7,421 nucleotides of DNA from an uncultured Pedobacter sp. (GCA_946478755.1 CAMLDJ010000272.1:1-7421); one strand, 5' to 3'; positions 1 to 5,718 are shown, counted from the stretch's first letter. Notes: a model not told the origin generated them from the sequence alone. Numbers and translations: made by a program.

Positions 1-201
1 TACACTAAGCCCCCGATGTTATTTATCTCGGGACATTCGCATATCTTGAAAGTGATGTACGACAAGAAAATAAATTGTCTCCATATAAATCCCGGTGCAG
101 CCGGTAATTCCGGCTGGCACCGAATAAAAACTTTGATTAGATTTTGTGTTTCGGAAGAAAAAATACATACCTTAGTCGCCATAGAAATAGGGAATAGATA
201 A
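1..201 (+). CDS. Metallophosphoesterase (YfcE/MJ0936-type), C-terminal part only
   Basis: The reading frame is open from the first base and ends at TAA 199-201, so only about 66 C-terminal residues are visible and the true start lies to the left. The motif GHSH (residues 11-14 of the visible part) followed by a short strand and NPGAAG is the characteristic last metal-ligand block of small calcineurin-like phosphoesterases of the YfcE/MJ0936 type, which are usually about 160-180 residues. In that family the His residues bind a binuclear metal centre that hydrolyses phosphodiesters or phosphomonoesters; the natural substrate here cannot be told. The gene lies 21 bp before fbp on the same strand, so the two are probably co-transcribed. 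The internal ATG at 16 would remove part of the conserved fold and is not the real start. Confidence 0.8.
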   Translation, partial: YTKPPMLFISGHSHILKVMYDKKINCLHINPGAAGNSGWHRIKTLIRFCVSEEKIHTLVAIEIGNR

Positions 202-222
202 CGTATTAAATACACTAAGTAT

Positions 223-1317
223 ATGTCGGGCATAAAAACACTTGGTCAATTCATAATTGAGAAACAGGCTGATTTCTCTTATGCAAAAGGAGAACTTTCC
301 AGATTATTGAGAGATATAGGGATCGCTGCTAAAATTGTAAACCGGGAGGTCAACAAGGCTGGCCTGGTTGATATTTTAGGTGATGCCGGGACGGTCAATA
401 TCCAGGGTGAGGGACAGCAAAAACTAGATGTGTTTGCGAATACGCAGTTCATCAGTGCGCTTACCAGTGGTGGGGAATGCTGTATCGTTGCTACAGAGGA
501 AGAAGATAACTTTGTTCCGATCGACTCTCCGGTATCAAAGAATGCCAAGTACATTGTTTGCATTGATCCGCTTGATGGCTCTTCCAATATAGATGTAAAC
601 GTGGCTGTTGGAACAATCTTTTCTATTTACAGGAGGAAGTCGACCGAAGGCATGGCAACTTTAGCTGATGTACTGCAAAAAGGGACTCAACAGGTTGCTG
701 CAGGTTATGTGATCTATGGCTCGTCTACCATGCTTGTCTATACTACAGGAAAAGGAGTGAATGGCTTCACCTTAGATCCATCGATCGGTGAATTCTGTTT
801 GTCGCACCCAAACCTCAAAATACCGCAGGATGGTAATATCTACTCTATTAATGAAGGTAATTATGTTCACTTTCCTGAAGGTGTGAAGAAGTATATCAAA
901 TATGCGCAGGTTGAAGACAAGACAAGTAACAGGCCTTATACTTCGCGATACATTGGCTCTATGGTAGGGGATATACACCGGAATCTGATTAAAGGTGGGA
1001 TTTACATTTATCCAACTACTTCCAGTTCTCCGAACGGTAAGCTAAGGTTGCTATATGAGTGTAATCCAATGGCATTTATTGTCGAGCAGGCTGGTGGGGT
1101 TGCATCAGATGGATTTAACCGGATATTGGACATTGAGCCTACCGAATTGCATCAGCGTACTTCTATTTTTATCGGATCTCCAAAAATGGTTAAAGTTGCG
1201 GAAGACCTGATGAGTGAGTTCTCGTCAGAGAAGAACAATGCTGCTGTTAACGGCAGTGCTGTGAATGGAAAAACGGAACGGATCGGCATAAACGACAGCG
1301 TCGATCAGCATCTTTAA
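223..1317 (+). CDS. fbp: Fructose-1,6-bisphosphatase, class I
   Basis: This 364-residue protein is a class I FBPase, the cytoplasmic Mg2+-dependent enzyme that converts fructose 1,6-bisphosphate to fructose 6-phosphate in gluconeogenesis. The signature [12 protein letters not shown] (residues 113-124) carries the metal-binding Asp residues, EEE at 92-94 supplies further acidic ligands, [15 protein letters not shown] (241-255) and [12 protein letters not shown] (281-292) match the sugar-phosphate binding half, and FIGSPKMV (317-324) closes the conserved core. Bacterial class I enzymes are about 330-340 residues; this one has roughly 30 extra polar residues after 333, with a small [10 protein letters not shown] duplication. 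The ATG at 223 gives the expected N-terminus ([10 protein letters not shown]); no Shine-Dalgarno sequence is visible, as is common in Bacteroidota. It probably shares a transcript with the phosphoesterase upstream. Its stop codon overlaps that of the convergent cinA-type gene. Confidence 0.96.
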   Translation: MSGIKTLGQFIIEKQADFSYAKGELSRLLRDIGIAAKIVNREVNKAGLVDILGDAGTVNIQGEGQQKLDVFANTQFISALTSGGECCIVATEEEDNFVPIDSPVSKNAKYIVCIDPLDGSSNIDVNVAVGTIFSIYRRKSTEGMATLADVLQKGTQQVAAGYVIYGSSTMLVYTTGKGVNGFTLDPSIGEFCLSHPNLKIPQDGNIYSINEGNYVHFPEGVKKYIKYAQVEDKTSNRPYTSRYIGSMVGDIHRNLIKGGIYIYPTTSSSPNGKLRLLYECNPMAFIVEQAGGVASDGFNRILDIEPTELHQRTSIFIGSPKMVKVAEDLMSEFSSEKNNAAVNGSAVNGKTERIGINDSVDQHL

Positions 1318-1796
1318 TATTTTAGCGAGTTCACGAGTAAGGTCGCGGTGTATTCAATAGATTGCCTGACGATATCTTCCGGGCTGCCTTGAAAAATTGT
1401 CCGTTCAGAAAAGAGTGGTTTCCCATGCAACAGCGCGTGTATAAACATCGTGCCCACTGGTTTTTCAGGCGTTTCGCTGCCGCCGGACGAGGTGAGTCCG
1501 GTCACGCCAATATGCAGACTCGCCGGAATAAGCTTTTTCAGTCCTGTAGCAATAGCCATGGTTACTTCCATTGATTCCGGTGTCAGGTTTTTTATCAGTT
1601 CTTCGGGAACTTGTAGTAATTGCTCTTTAAGACAGGCGTCATAACATACCAATCCGCCTATGAGAAATTTTCCTGCATCTGGAATAAGCGCGAATTCGGA
1701 TGCCATTCTTCCTGCCGTCGCACTTTCTGCGAAGGCAATTGTTAGTTTTTGAGTGATGAGGAGTTTTCCGCAGGTTAACAAGGTGTCTGATTGCAT
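1314..1796 (-). CDS. pncC: CinA C-terminal-domain protein (nicotinamide-nucleotide amidohydrolase, PncC type)
   Basis: This 160-residue protein consists of a CinA C-terminal domain alone, without the N-terminal molybdopterin-binding-like domain of full CinA. AESATAG at 23-29 corresponds to the usual AESCTGG signature, and [20 protein letters not shown] at 97-116 corresponds to the second signature (typically GxxGPxGGSxxKPVGT). Characterised stand-alone members (PncC) deamidate nicotinamide mononucleotide to nicotinate mononucleotide in pyridine-nucleotide salvage; that activity is inferred here from family, not shown. The Cys of the first signature is replaced by Ala and the second Gly by Ala, so the active-site rim is slightly atypical. 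The start at 1796 gives a normal family length. It lies 123 bp after rnhA on the same strand and converges on fbp, with overlapping stop codons. Confidence 0.88.
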   Translation of the reverse strand: MQSDTLLTCGKLLITQKLTIAFAESATAGRMASEFALIPDAGKFLIGGLVCYDACLKEQLLQVPEELIKNLTPESMEVTMAIATGLKKLIPASLHIGVTGLTSSGGSETPEKPVGTMFIHALLHGKPLFSERTIFQGSPEDIVRQSIEYTATLLVNSLKY

Positions 1797-1831
1797 GAAA
1801 TTAAGTTACTGAATTTAATAAACACCTTTGC

Positions 1832-1875
1832 GGTTTTGTATGTTTAATGTTTTTTGATTTCCTGTATACAAAACC
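1832..1875. repeat. 10-bp perfect inverted repeat between rnhA and the cinA-type gene
   Basis: GGTTTTGTAT at 1832-1841 is repeated in inverse orientation as ATACAAAACC at 1866-1875, around a 24-base loop. On the minus strand this lies after the rnhA stop and about 36 bases before the cinA-type start codon. There is no T-run after the stem in the minus direction, so it is not a standard terminator. It could be a leader structure or an operator. With AT-rich arms of this length, a chance occurrence is possible. Confidence 0.4.
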
Positions 1876-1919
1876 TGGGAGTTCTGGTTGCGCCTTAAAA
1901 ACGATGCTAAGTTTAAATG

Positions 1920-2393
1920 CTAAAGTAAGGTAGATCTGCTCTTTTCTGCTTCAAATTCTGTATCAATGGCCAGGGCAGTTCTATTTTTAGAAGCTGCAAC
2001 GGCTAGTACATCACAGCGTTCATTTTCGGGATGATTGTTGTGGCCCTTTACCCAAACAAATTTTACAGTATGAAGCTTGTACACACTTAAAAAACGCATC
2101 CACAGATCTTTATTCTTCTTGCCTTTAAAGCCAGTTTTTAGCCATCCGAATACCCATTTCTTTTCTACGGAATCAATTACATATTTGGAGTCAGAAAAGA
2201 TAGTAACGTCCTGTCCCGGGGTTTTCAGCGCGCTTAAACCGACAATAACTGCAAGCAGTTCCATCCGGTTATTTGTGGTTAAGCGAAATCCGCCGCTCAG
2301 CTCTTTATAGTGAGAGCCCGACCGTAAAATTACACCATATCCTCCTGGTCCAGGGTTCCCACTTGCTGCTCCGTCTGTATAAATCTCTATCAT
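1920..2393 (-). CDS. rnhA: Ribonuclease HI
   Basis: This 157-residue protein is a type 1 RNase H that cleaves the RNA strand of RNA-DNA hybrids in the cytoplasm (Okazaki primers, R-loops). All catalytic positions of the family are visible: D7 in IYTDGAASGNPGPGG, E45 in NNRMELLAVI, D68 in FSDSKYV, and H118 and D128 in VKGHNNHPENERCD, matching E. coli D10/E48/D70/H124/D134. The basic handle region with the WVFGWLKTGFKGKKNKDLW block (80-98) is present. I chose the ATG at 2393 rather than the in-frame one at 2432 because family proteins begin directly with the first beta strand, and because a good promoter lies between the two (2403-2432), which the longer form would contain. The last ~20 residues are a variable polar tail. 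Confidence 0.95.
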   Translation of the reverse strand: MIEIYTDGAASGNPGPGGYGVILRSGSHYKELSGGFRLTTNNRMELLAVIVGLSALKTPGQDVTIFSDSKYVIDSVEKKWVFGWLKTGFKGKKNKDLWMRFLSVYKLHTVKFVWVKGHNNHPENERCDVLAVAASKNRTALAIDTEFEAEKSRSTLL

Positions 2394-2402
2394 AATGTTA
2401 AG

Positions 2403-2432
2403 CAAATCTAGCCTTTTAAGCTTTAAAAGCAA
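2403..2432 (-). promoter_or_regulatory. Bacteroidota-type promoter of rnhA, near-leaderless
   Basis: On the minus strand, TTG (2432-2430) and TAGATTTG (2410-2403) are separated by exactly 19 bp, fitting the Bacteroidota -33/-7 pattern (TTTG or TTG, N19-21, TAnnTTTG). Transcription would begin only a few bases before the ATG at 2393. This supports the short start for RNase HI and suggests a very short 5' leader. Confidence 0.5.
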
Positions 2433-2522
2433 TTTATGAAGGTTAATTAATGTTTTTATGTAAAATCAAATGACTGAGATTTAATTGATTAAAAAAAATG
2501 TACCCTTTAATGGTTAAAAATA

Positions 2523-2553
2523 TTTGAATAAAATGTTTTTAATCGTACTTTTG
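2523..2553 (+). promoter_or_regulatory. Bacteroidota-type promoter of tRNA-His
   Basis: TTTG at 2523-2526 and TACTTTTG at 2546-2553 match the Bacteroidota consensus TTTG-N19-TAnnTTTG exactly, with 19 bp between the boxes. The predicted start point, near 2560, lies about ten bases before the tRNA, a normal arrangement for a single tRNA gene. Confidence 0.8.
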
Positions 2554-2570
2554 TAGCGTTGAAAAAACAT

Positions 2571-2645
2571 GGTGGTTTTAGCTCAGTTGGTTAGAGCATC
2601 GGTTTGTGGTACCGAGGGTCGTGGGTTCGAGCCCCATATTCCACC
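2571..2645 (+). tRNA. tRNA-His (anticodon GTG)
   Basis: The cloverleaf can be drawn by hand. The D arm is GCTC/GAGC (2581-2584, 2594-2597). The anticodon stem TCGGT/ACCGA (2599-2603, 2611-2615) encloses a loop with anticodon GTG at 2606-2608. The T arm is GTGGG/CCCAT around TTCGAGC (2621-2637). The 5' end has an extra G (2571) that pairs with the discriminator C (2645), the identity element of tRNA-His. CCA is not fully encoded. The acceptor stem is unusual: G-1 and pairs 1-4 (GGTGG/CCACC) are perfect, but the next two positions are T opposite T (2576/2640 and 2577/2639) before a final T:A pair. The gene has its own promoter and a hairpin just downstream. The accessory region begins immediately after it. 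Confidence 0.9.
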
Positions 2646-2654
2646 CATCATCAC

Positions 2655-2721
2655 TACTAGTGATGAACTCTTAATTATTTAATAATCAGTTATTTAATTG
2701 AAGTTCGTCACTAGTATTTTT
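2655..2721 (+). terminator. Hairpin with T-tail after tRNA-His (probable terminator; also a member of the CTAGTAG repeat family)
   Basis: The arm at 2655-2669 (TACTAGTGATGAACT) pairs with 2702-2716 over 15 positions, 14 Watson-Crick and one T/G wobble, and is followed directly by five Ts (2717-2721). This is consistent with an intrinsic terminator for the tRNA, although the loop (about 32 bases) is long. An alternative compact hairpin CATCACT-ACT-AGTGATG at 2649-2665 competes with it. The same words recur at 3128-3159 and 3241-3258, so this may equally be a mobile or targeted repeat. Confidence 0.5.
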
Positions 2722-2854
2722 CTTCCTAGTCCTATTTCAACAGGCGCAGATTCTGATAAATTTTCTTAAAATTGATTTTGTATCAATCCGATTCGTTAAG
2801 CCGTTAATATCCATTTTAGTGGGATAAACTATAATAAAAATTGTATTGACGTAA

Positions 2855-3112
2855 GTGGATAAATTTTCGATCGCACATAATATCTCGTTATATAAGTCTT
2901 TATTCAATATATGGCACACACCAAAAGAAATTTCGGAACTCAAAAACGCACTTCATAGTATTGATAAGGATCTTAATAAAATCAGAAATGAAGAGAGGTC
3001 TGCATTCTTACAATTAGCACAGATAAATTTCAGTCGGGTATTACATGACTACTCGGACGAAAACAAAGGATTTGTGATTTGGAAAGATGATTTAGAGCAA
3101 CATCTGACTTAA
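2855..3112 (+). CDS. Hypothetical protein, 85 residues, possibly a gene remnant
   Basis: This open frame has sensible codon use and a soluble, largely helical composition: a Lys/Glu/Asp-rich stretch (residues 24-48, PKEISELKNALHSIDKDLNK...) that could be a short coiled coil, then FVIWKDDLEQHLT at the C-terminus. I do not recognise a family. The only initiator is GTG at 2855, which directly follows an in-frame TAA at 2852, and there is no in-frame ATG in the first half. It may therefore be the 3' end of a gene whose start has been lost. It sits between two palindromic repeats (2655-2716 and 3128-3159) in the tRNA-proximal accessory strip, before the decayed IS110 element. No promoter box was found ahead of it. 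A minus-strand open frame overlaps its first part but looks less protein-like. Confidence 0.4.
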   Translation: MDKFSIAHNISLYKSLFNIWHTPKEISELKNALHSIDKDLNKIRNEERSAFLQLAQINFSRVLHDYSDENKGFVIWKDDLEQHLT

Positions 3113-3127
3113 CGGAAATATTTAATC

Positions 3128-3159
3128 ACTACTAGAGCTATTCGAACTTCTCTAGTAGT
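3128..3159. repeat. 10-bp perfect inverted repeat, CTAGTAG family
   Basis: ACTACTAGAG (3128-3137) and CTCTAGTAGT (3150-3159) form a perfect 10-bp stem around a 12-base loop that contains the palindrome TTCGAA. No T-run follows, so it is not a normal terminator. The right arm and the next bases give TCTAGTAGTAT (3151-3161), an 11-base word repeated exactly at 3248-3258 inside the putative bridge-RNA loop. Confidence 0.6.
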
Positions 3160-3210
3160 ATCCCGACAATAGGAATTTTGTTTCGTTAATAATAACTTTA
3201 TACAAGCTTC

Positions 3211-3342
3211 ATGCAGCAAGACCAGTATCTCACTGAACGTAAGTTCATCTAGTAGTATGGTTGCAGCTGTTTGTTGAGTTTCAGATTGAGCGTTCGAGTT
3301 CGTATAGTAGGGTAATCCGATTGAACTGCCTTGCAGGAAGTT
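3211..3342 (+). ncRNA. Candidate IS110 bridge RNA (two-module stem/internal-loop structure)
   Basis: Module 1 has an outer stem ACCA/TGGT (3221-3224, 3258-3261), which can be extended with bulges by CAGCAAG/TGCAGC-type pairing. Its large internal loop is GTATCTCAC (3225-3233) opposite TCTAGTAGTA (3248-3257). An inner hairpin TGAAC-GTAA-GTTCA (3234-3247) has a GNRA-type loop. Module 2 has an outer stem AGTTTCA/TGAACT (3277-3283, 3322-3327, one bulge), an inner hairpin TGAGC/GTTCG (3287-3291, 3298-3302, with wobbles) and another internal loop containing TATAGTAG. The modules share AGTTC(A/G)T(C/A)TAGTAG at 3242-3255 and 3297-3310. A third hairpin, AACT-G-CCT/AGG-A-AGTT (3324-3342), competes with the end of module 2. 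IS110 bridge RNAs lie in this position and use two internal loops to pair with target and donor DNA. The identification is inference. Confidence 0.35.
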
Positions 3343-3363
3343 TTCATCTTAAACAAAATTAAA

Positions 3364-3990
3364 ATGAAAAAGGGCAACTAAACCTTCCAAAATTGTGGAA
3401 ATGAGATTAATTCACCCGAATGCCTCTGGTATTGACATAGGCGATACGCTTCATTCGGTAGCTGTACCTGTAGGTCGGGATACGGAATGCGTGAGAAATT
3501 TTGGTGCTTTCACATGCGATTTGTCGGCGATTGTTGAATGGCTTAAAAAGTGTCGGGTAGACATCGTAGCAATTGAAAGTACCGGGGTTTACTGGAAAAA
3601 TTTATACGGTATGCTGGTCCAGAATGATATTGAGGTATACTTATGCAATGCCAGGCAAACCCATAATATCACAGGCAAGAAAACCGATGAAAGTGATGCA
3701 CAATGGATACAGCGGCTGCATAGTTGTGGCTTATTAAACAGGAGCTTTTTGCCCGATGACAATATAGAGACGCTTCGTACTCTTGTTCGCTACAGAAGAA
3801 GCCTGAGCAACGATAGTTCGAGTTATATCCTTCGGATGCAGAAATCCTTTGAGCTTATGAATGTGAAGATCCATACGGTGATCAGTGATCTGATGGGCAA
3901 AACCGGAACTGCTATTGTTGAGGCTATAATAAATGGGGAAAGAAAGGCAGAACATTTTTTGCCCTAGTGGACAGACGTATTCATAACTAA
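3364..3990 (+). pseudogene. IS110-family transposase, frameshifted and truncated
   Basis: The open part (GTG 3395 or ATG 3401 to TAG 3965-3967, about 190 residues) is the N-terminal DEDD RuvC-like domain of IS110 transposases. Counted from 3395, the catalytic acids are D14 (ASGIDIGD), E61 (AIESTGVYWK), D98 and D101 (KTDESDAQW). Family members are about 320-400 residues; the C-terminal Transposase_20 domain with its catalytic Ser is absent. Two frame errors are likely. Upstream, ATG 3364 opens a frame that stops at 3379; removing one base from the A5/G3 run (3367-3374) joins it as M-K-K-A-T-K-P-S-K-I-V-E-M. Downstream, restoring one base in the T6 run (3955-3960) replaces the TAG stop and continues ALVDRRI, family-like, before diverging and stopping at 3988-3990. 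The protein could not recombine DNA as it stands. The 5' frameshift is less certain than the 3' one. Confidence 0.85.
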
Positions 3991-4154
3991 GAGCCGTCAG
4001 TAACCTTACTATGATAAGGCAATAGTGCAATACAGTTTTCTAAAGTTTTTTTGGCAGTTGCATAGCACAGACCGGACAATAATGAAAATATTTGTCCGGA
4101 AAGGGTATCTATTGCCTTTAAATTGTCGATGTCATTTGAATTTTGATCTTCCAT
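3987..4154 (-). CDS. Small hypothetical protein, 55 residues
   Basis: A minus-strand frame starts at ATG 4154 and ends at TAG 3989-3987. It has an acidic N-terminus (MEDQNSNDIDNLKAID), a hydrophobic amphipathic middle (TLSGQIFSLLSGLCYATAKKTLENCIALL, residues 17-45) and a short polar end. An in-frame TAA lies four codons before the ATG, so this is the only start. The composition is far more protein-like than the overlapping plus-strand frame at 4025-4255, which is rich in Phe/Leu/Cys. I do not recognise a family. The stop codon lies exactly where the IS110 remnant ends, so an event at this junction may have trimmed either element. No Bacteroidota promoter was found upstream. Confidence 0.5.
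   Translation of the reverse strand: MEDQNSNDIDNLKAIDTLSGQIFSLLSGLCYATAKKTLENCIALLPYHSKVTDGS
4072..4099. repeat. 8-bp inverted repeat CCGGACAA/TTGTCCGG
   Basis: CCGGACAA (4072-4079) and TTGTCCGG (4092-4099) are perfect inverse copies around a 12-base loop. They lie inside the 55-residue minus-strand gene, where they encode the two LSG words of LSGQIFSLLSG. There is no T-run, so this is not a terminator; it may reflect the coding sequence alone. Confidence 0.35.
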
Positions 4155-4447
4155 CGTTATTATTTGTTAATTTTTGGTTAAATGAATTATTTGTAGTTAC
4201 TTTTGAATTGATGTATCAAAGTGGTACGCCAGTAAAATATTTATTGAAGCATTAGCTTTTATTCTTGAACTCTGAATCTTGGAAAATTCACATTACAGCA
4301 AGGAAATAAGGTGCGTTCACGTCAAAGGCGTGGGCTGTACTTGTTTTGCTGTATGGGTCTTCCAAGAACCTTTAGTGCGGAATGAGACTACAGTTCCATG
4401 CTTCTTCATTTAAAGAGCCTACCGGAACTGAGAGGCACAAATTCTAA
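4155..4447. other. Stretch without a recognisable gene
   Basis: All frames are broken by stops and no promoter matching TTTG-N19-TAnnTTTG was found. The part from about 4310 to 4447 is less AT-rich than its surroundings and could be decayed coding or IS sequence, but its longest frames (about 20-35 residues) are not recognisable. It must contain the promoter of the operon at 4448 unless that operon is read from further upstream. Confidence 0.5.
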
Positions 4448-4867
4448 ATGAAACTCTTTTCTGGTGTTCTCAGATTATTATTATACCTGCCATTGGCGTT
4501 CGCCGTACTTGTAGCGTCTCAGTGGGGGATTTTCACCTACTTAAACCTAATTATTAATATAAAAATATTCTGGTTTTTAGTATCATTATTTATGGGTGGC
4601 GCATTAGTGTTAGGCATAATTTTTCAATTCATACAATTTATAATGCCTCACTTCGGTAAGATAAATCCATTGAAAAAATTAGCTCTTTACATTCTTGCGC
4701 CACTTGCAATTATTATTTCTATTATAAACATACGCACATTGTGGATAGGGTCAGATTTTTCTTACACAAAACAAATACTAGTAGTTATTATGGGTAGTGG
4801 GGCAATAATATATACCACAGCTTTGTTTTGTATGTTGATTCACAAAAAATCCGAGGATTATCATTAA
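4448..4867 (+). CDS. Four-helix integral membrane protein of unknown function
   Basis: This 139-residue protein is almost entirely hydrophobic. Four membrane helices are evident at about residues 8-32, 38-65, 77-99 and 108-131, with short loops and a charged end (HKKSEDYH). The basic patch KINPLKK (71-77) lies between helices 2 and 3. There is no cleavable signal peptide and no motif that I recognise. It is the first gene of a tight three-gene operon: the next start lies one base after its stop. The Trp/Phe/Ile-rich, AT-rich character matches the neighbours and differs from the core genes on the left of the window. It could be a membrane partner of the following small membrane protein, but the function is unknown. 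Confidence 0.75.
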   Translation: MKLFSGVLRLLLYLPLAFAVLVASQWGIFTYLNLIINIKIFWFLVSLFMGGALVLGIIFQFIQFIMPHFGKINPLKKLALYILAPLAIIISIINIRTLWIGSDFSYTKQILVVIMGSGAIIYTTALFCMLIHKKSEDYH

Positions 4868-4868
4868 G

Positions 4869-5174
4869 ATGAAGGTTATTGTTAACATTGTATTGATAGG
4901 CTTTCTTATCGGATGTCTATTTAAAATGCCATACGGATACTATCAGTTTGCAAAAATATGCATTACAGCAGGGTCAATTTATTCGGCCTATAATACCATT
5001 CACACAAGGCGATACTATTTTACTCCTGTGTATGTTGGTATGGCTATTCTGTTCAATCCGTTTATGAAGTTTGCCTTTAGGCGTAATCAATGGCAAACAA
5101 TAGATATGATAGCCATAGCTGTGATGGATATTATAACGTTAGTTCTCATAAAATTCAATCGTAAACTGTTATGA
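4869..5174 (+). CDS. Small membrane protein, DUF6804-like
   Basis: This 101-residue protein has four predicted membrane segments (about 2-18, 27-43, 52-68 and 77-95). The layout KMPYGYYQFAKICITAGSIYSAY (19-41), then AILFNPFMKFAF (59-70), then QWQTIDMIAIAV (75-86) resembles DUF6804 small membrane proteins as I remember them, in which a PYGYY motif follows helix 1 and a LFNP motif ends helix 3. The assignment is from memory and would need a profile search. The function of that family is not known. The gene starts one base after the preceding stop, and its stop overlaps the following start (ATGA at 5171-5174), so all three genes should be translated from one message. Confidence 0.75.
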   Translation: MKVIVNIVLIGFLIGCLFKMPYGYYQFAKICITAGSIYSAYNTIHTRRYYFTPVYVGMAILFNPFMKFAFRRNQWQTIDMIAIAVMDIITLVLIKFNRKLL

Positions 5175-5704
5175 AAATCAAAAATTATCTAATTACCCTA
5201 TCGATGGTAATTATTTGCATGGGGTGTCTTAAAGAAACAGATGGTAACAATGAGGTTGAAAAAGCAATGTCTGATGATTCATTGGCTACTGCAAAAGCAA
5301 ATAAATACAAAGAAGAAGCAACAAGAATAATGGATTTCTATGGTGCAGACATAGGATGGAAATCCAAAGGCAAGACTACCCTCGACTTTACAGACCTCAT
5401 TAGCGAAAAGACCATTTCTTTCAAAGGATCGGTTAAAGACTTATACTATGAAAATGGGGAGCCTTACGCTGTGATCTACGATATGGGTACTTCAACTAAT
5501 TCGTTCATATGTTATGCACAATTACATCATGACCAGTTGGATATACTTAAACGCAATCCAAGTGCTAGAGGATATTTTGCGGTCAAAATTAGAGGTGTAT
5601 TGGCGGGGAGACCTGAGTTCTCGACCGAGGATGATTGTTCACTATCCAAGCTAATCATAAAATCAAACGGGGATATGGTTGGTTTCTTCCTGAGGGAAGA
5701 TTAA
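5171..5704 (+). CDS. Putative lipoprotein with an OB-fold (tRNA_anti-like) domain
   Basis: This 177-residue protein begins with a basic, hydrophobic signal (MKIKNYLITLSMVIICMG) and Cys19, which would be the lipidated residue. The box ICMGC is weaker than the usual L-(A/S)-(G/A)-C, but Bacteroidota lipoboxes are loose. A Lys-Glu pair follows the Cys at +2/+3, loosely like the surface-export signal of Bacteroidota lipoproteins. After an acidic, helical linker (22-60), the region from about 80 to 168 has the strand pattern of an OB-fold: ISFKGSVKDLYY, YAVIYD, FICYAQL, YFAVKIRGVLAG, DCSLSKLIIK. That pattern, ending in a Gly turn and a DC-x-L strand, resembles the tRNA_anti-like lipoprotein family. 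Its start overlaps the previous stop (ATGA), so it is the third gene of the operon. It probably sits in the periplasm or outer membrane next to the two membrane proteins. The role is unknown. Confidence 0.75.
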   Translation: MKIKNYLITLSMVIICMGCLKETDGNNEVEKAMSDDSLATAKANKYKEEATRIMDFYGADIGWKSKGKTTLDFTDLISEKTISFKGSVKDLYYENGEPYAVIYDMGTSTNSFICYAQLHHDQLDILKRNPSARGYFAVKIRGVLAGRPEFSTEDDCSLSKLIIKSNGDMVGFFLRED

Positions 5705-5718
5705 GTCTCCTGTAAATT

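Larger units (their letters stand above)
3152..3990 (+). mobile_element. Decayed IS110-family insertion sequence (left part only)
   Basis: This stretch combines a long non-coding left region (3152-3363) with the catalytic half of an IS110-type transposase, in the order expected for IS110 elements that carry their RNA upstream of the recombinase. The left boundary is inferred from the CT dinucleotide at 3152-3153 inside the palindromic repeat and is uncertain. The right boundary is a truncation near 3980-3990, where similarity to the family stops. IS110 elements lack terminal inverted repeats, so the ends cannot be fixed by eye. Confidence 0.4.

Noticed and set aside
1..219. TACACTAAG repeated at 1-9 and 211-219
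   Set aside because: One copy lies inside a coding frame and the other in the gap before fbp. A 9-base match is expected by chance.
279..587. Minus-strand open frame inside fbp
   Set aside because: It is the antisense shadow of an unmistakable fbp coding sequence.
2737..2943. Minus-strand open frame of 68 codons opposite the 85-residue orphan
   Set aside because: It has no recognisable features and no promoter, and its composition looks like the complement of AT-rich DNA. The plus-strand frame is the better candidate.
2649..3310. CRISPR array
   Set aside because: The repeats differ in length, spacing and orientation and form palindromes; there are no regularly spaced spacers.
4025..4255. 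Plus-strand open frame of 76 codons
   Set aside because: Its product is an unlikely Phe/Leu/Cys-rich string, and it overlaps the more protein-like 55-residue minus-strand gene.
4310..4447. Possible decayed transposase or other coding remnant
   Set aside because: Frames on both strands are interrupted after 20-35 codons, and none gives a motif that I can name.
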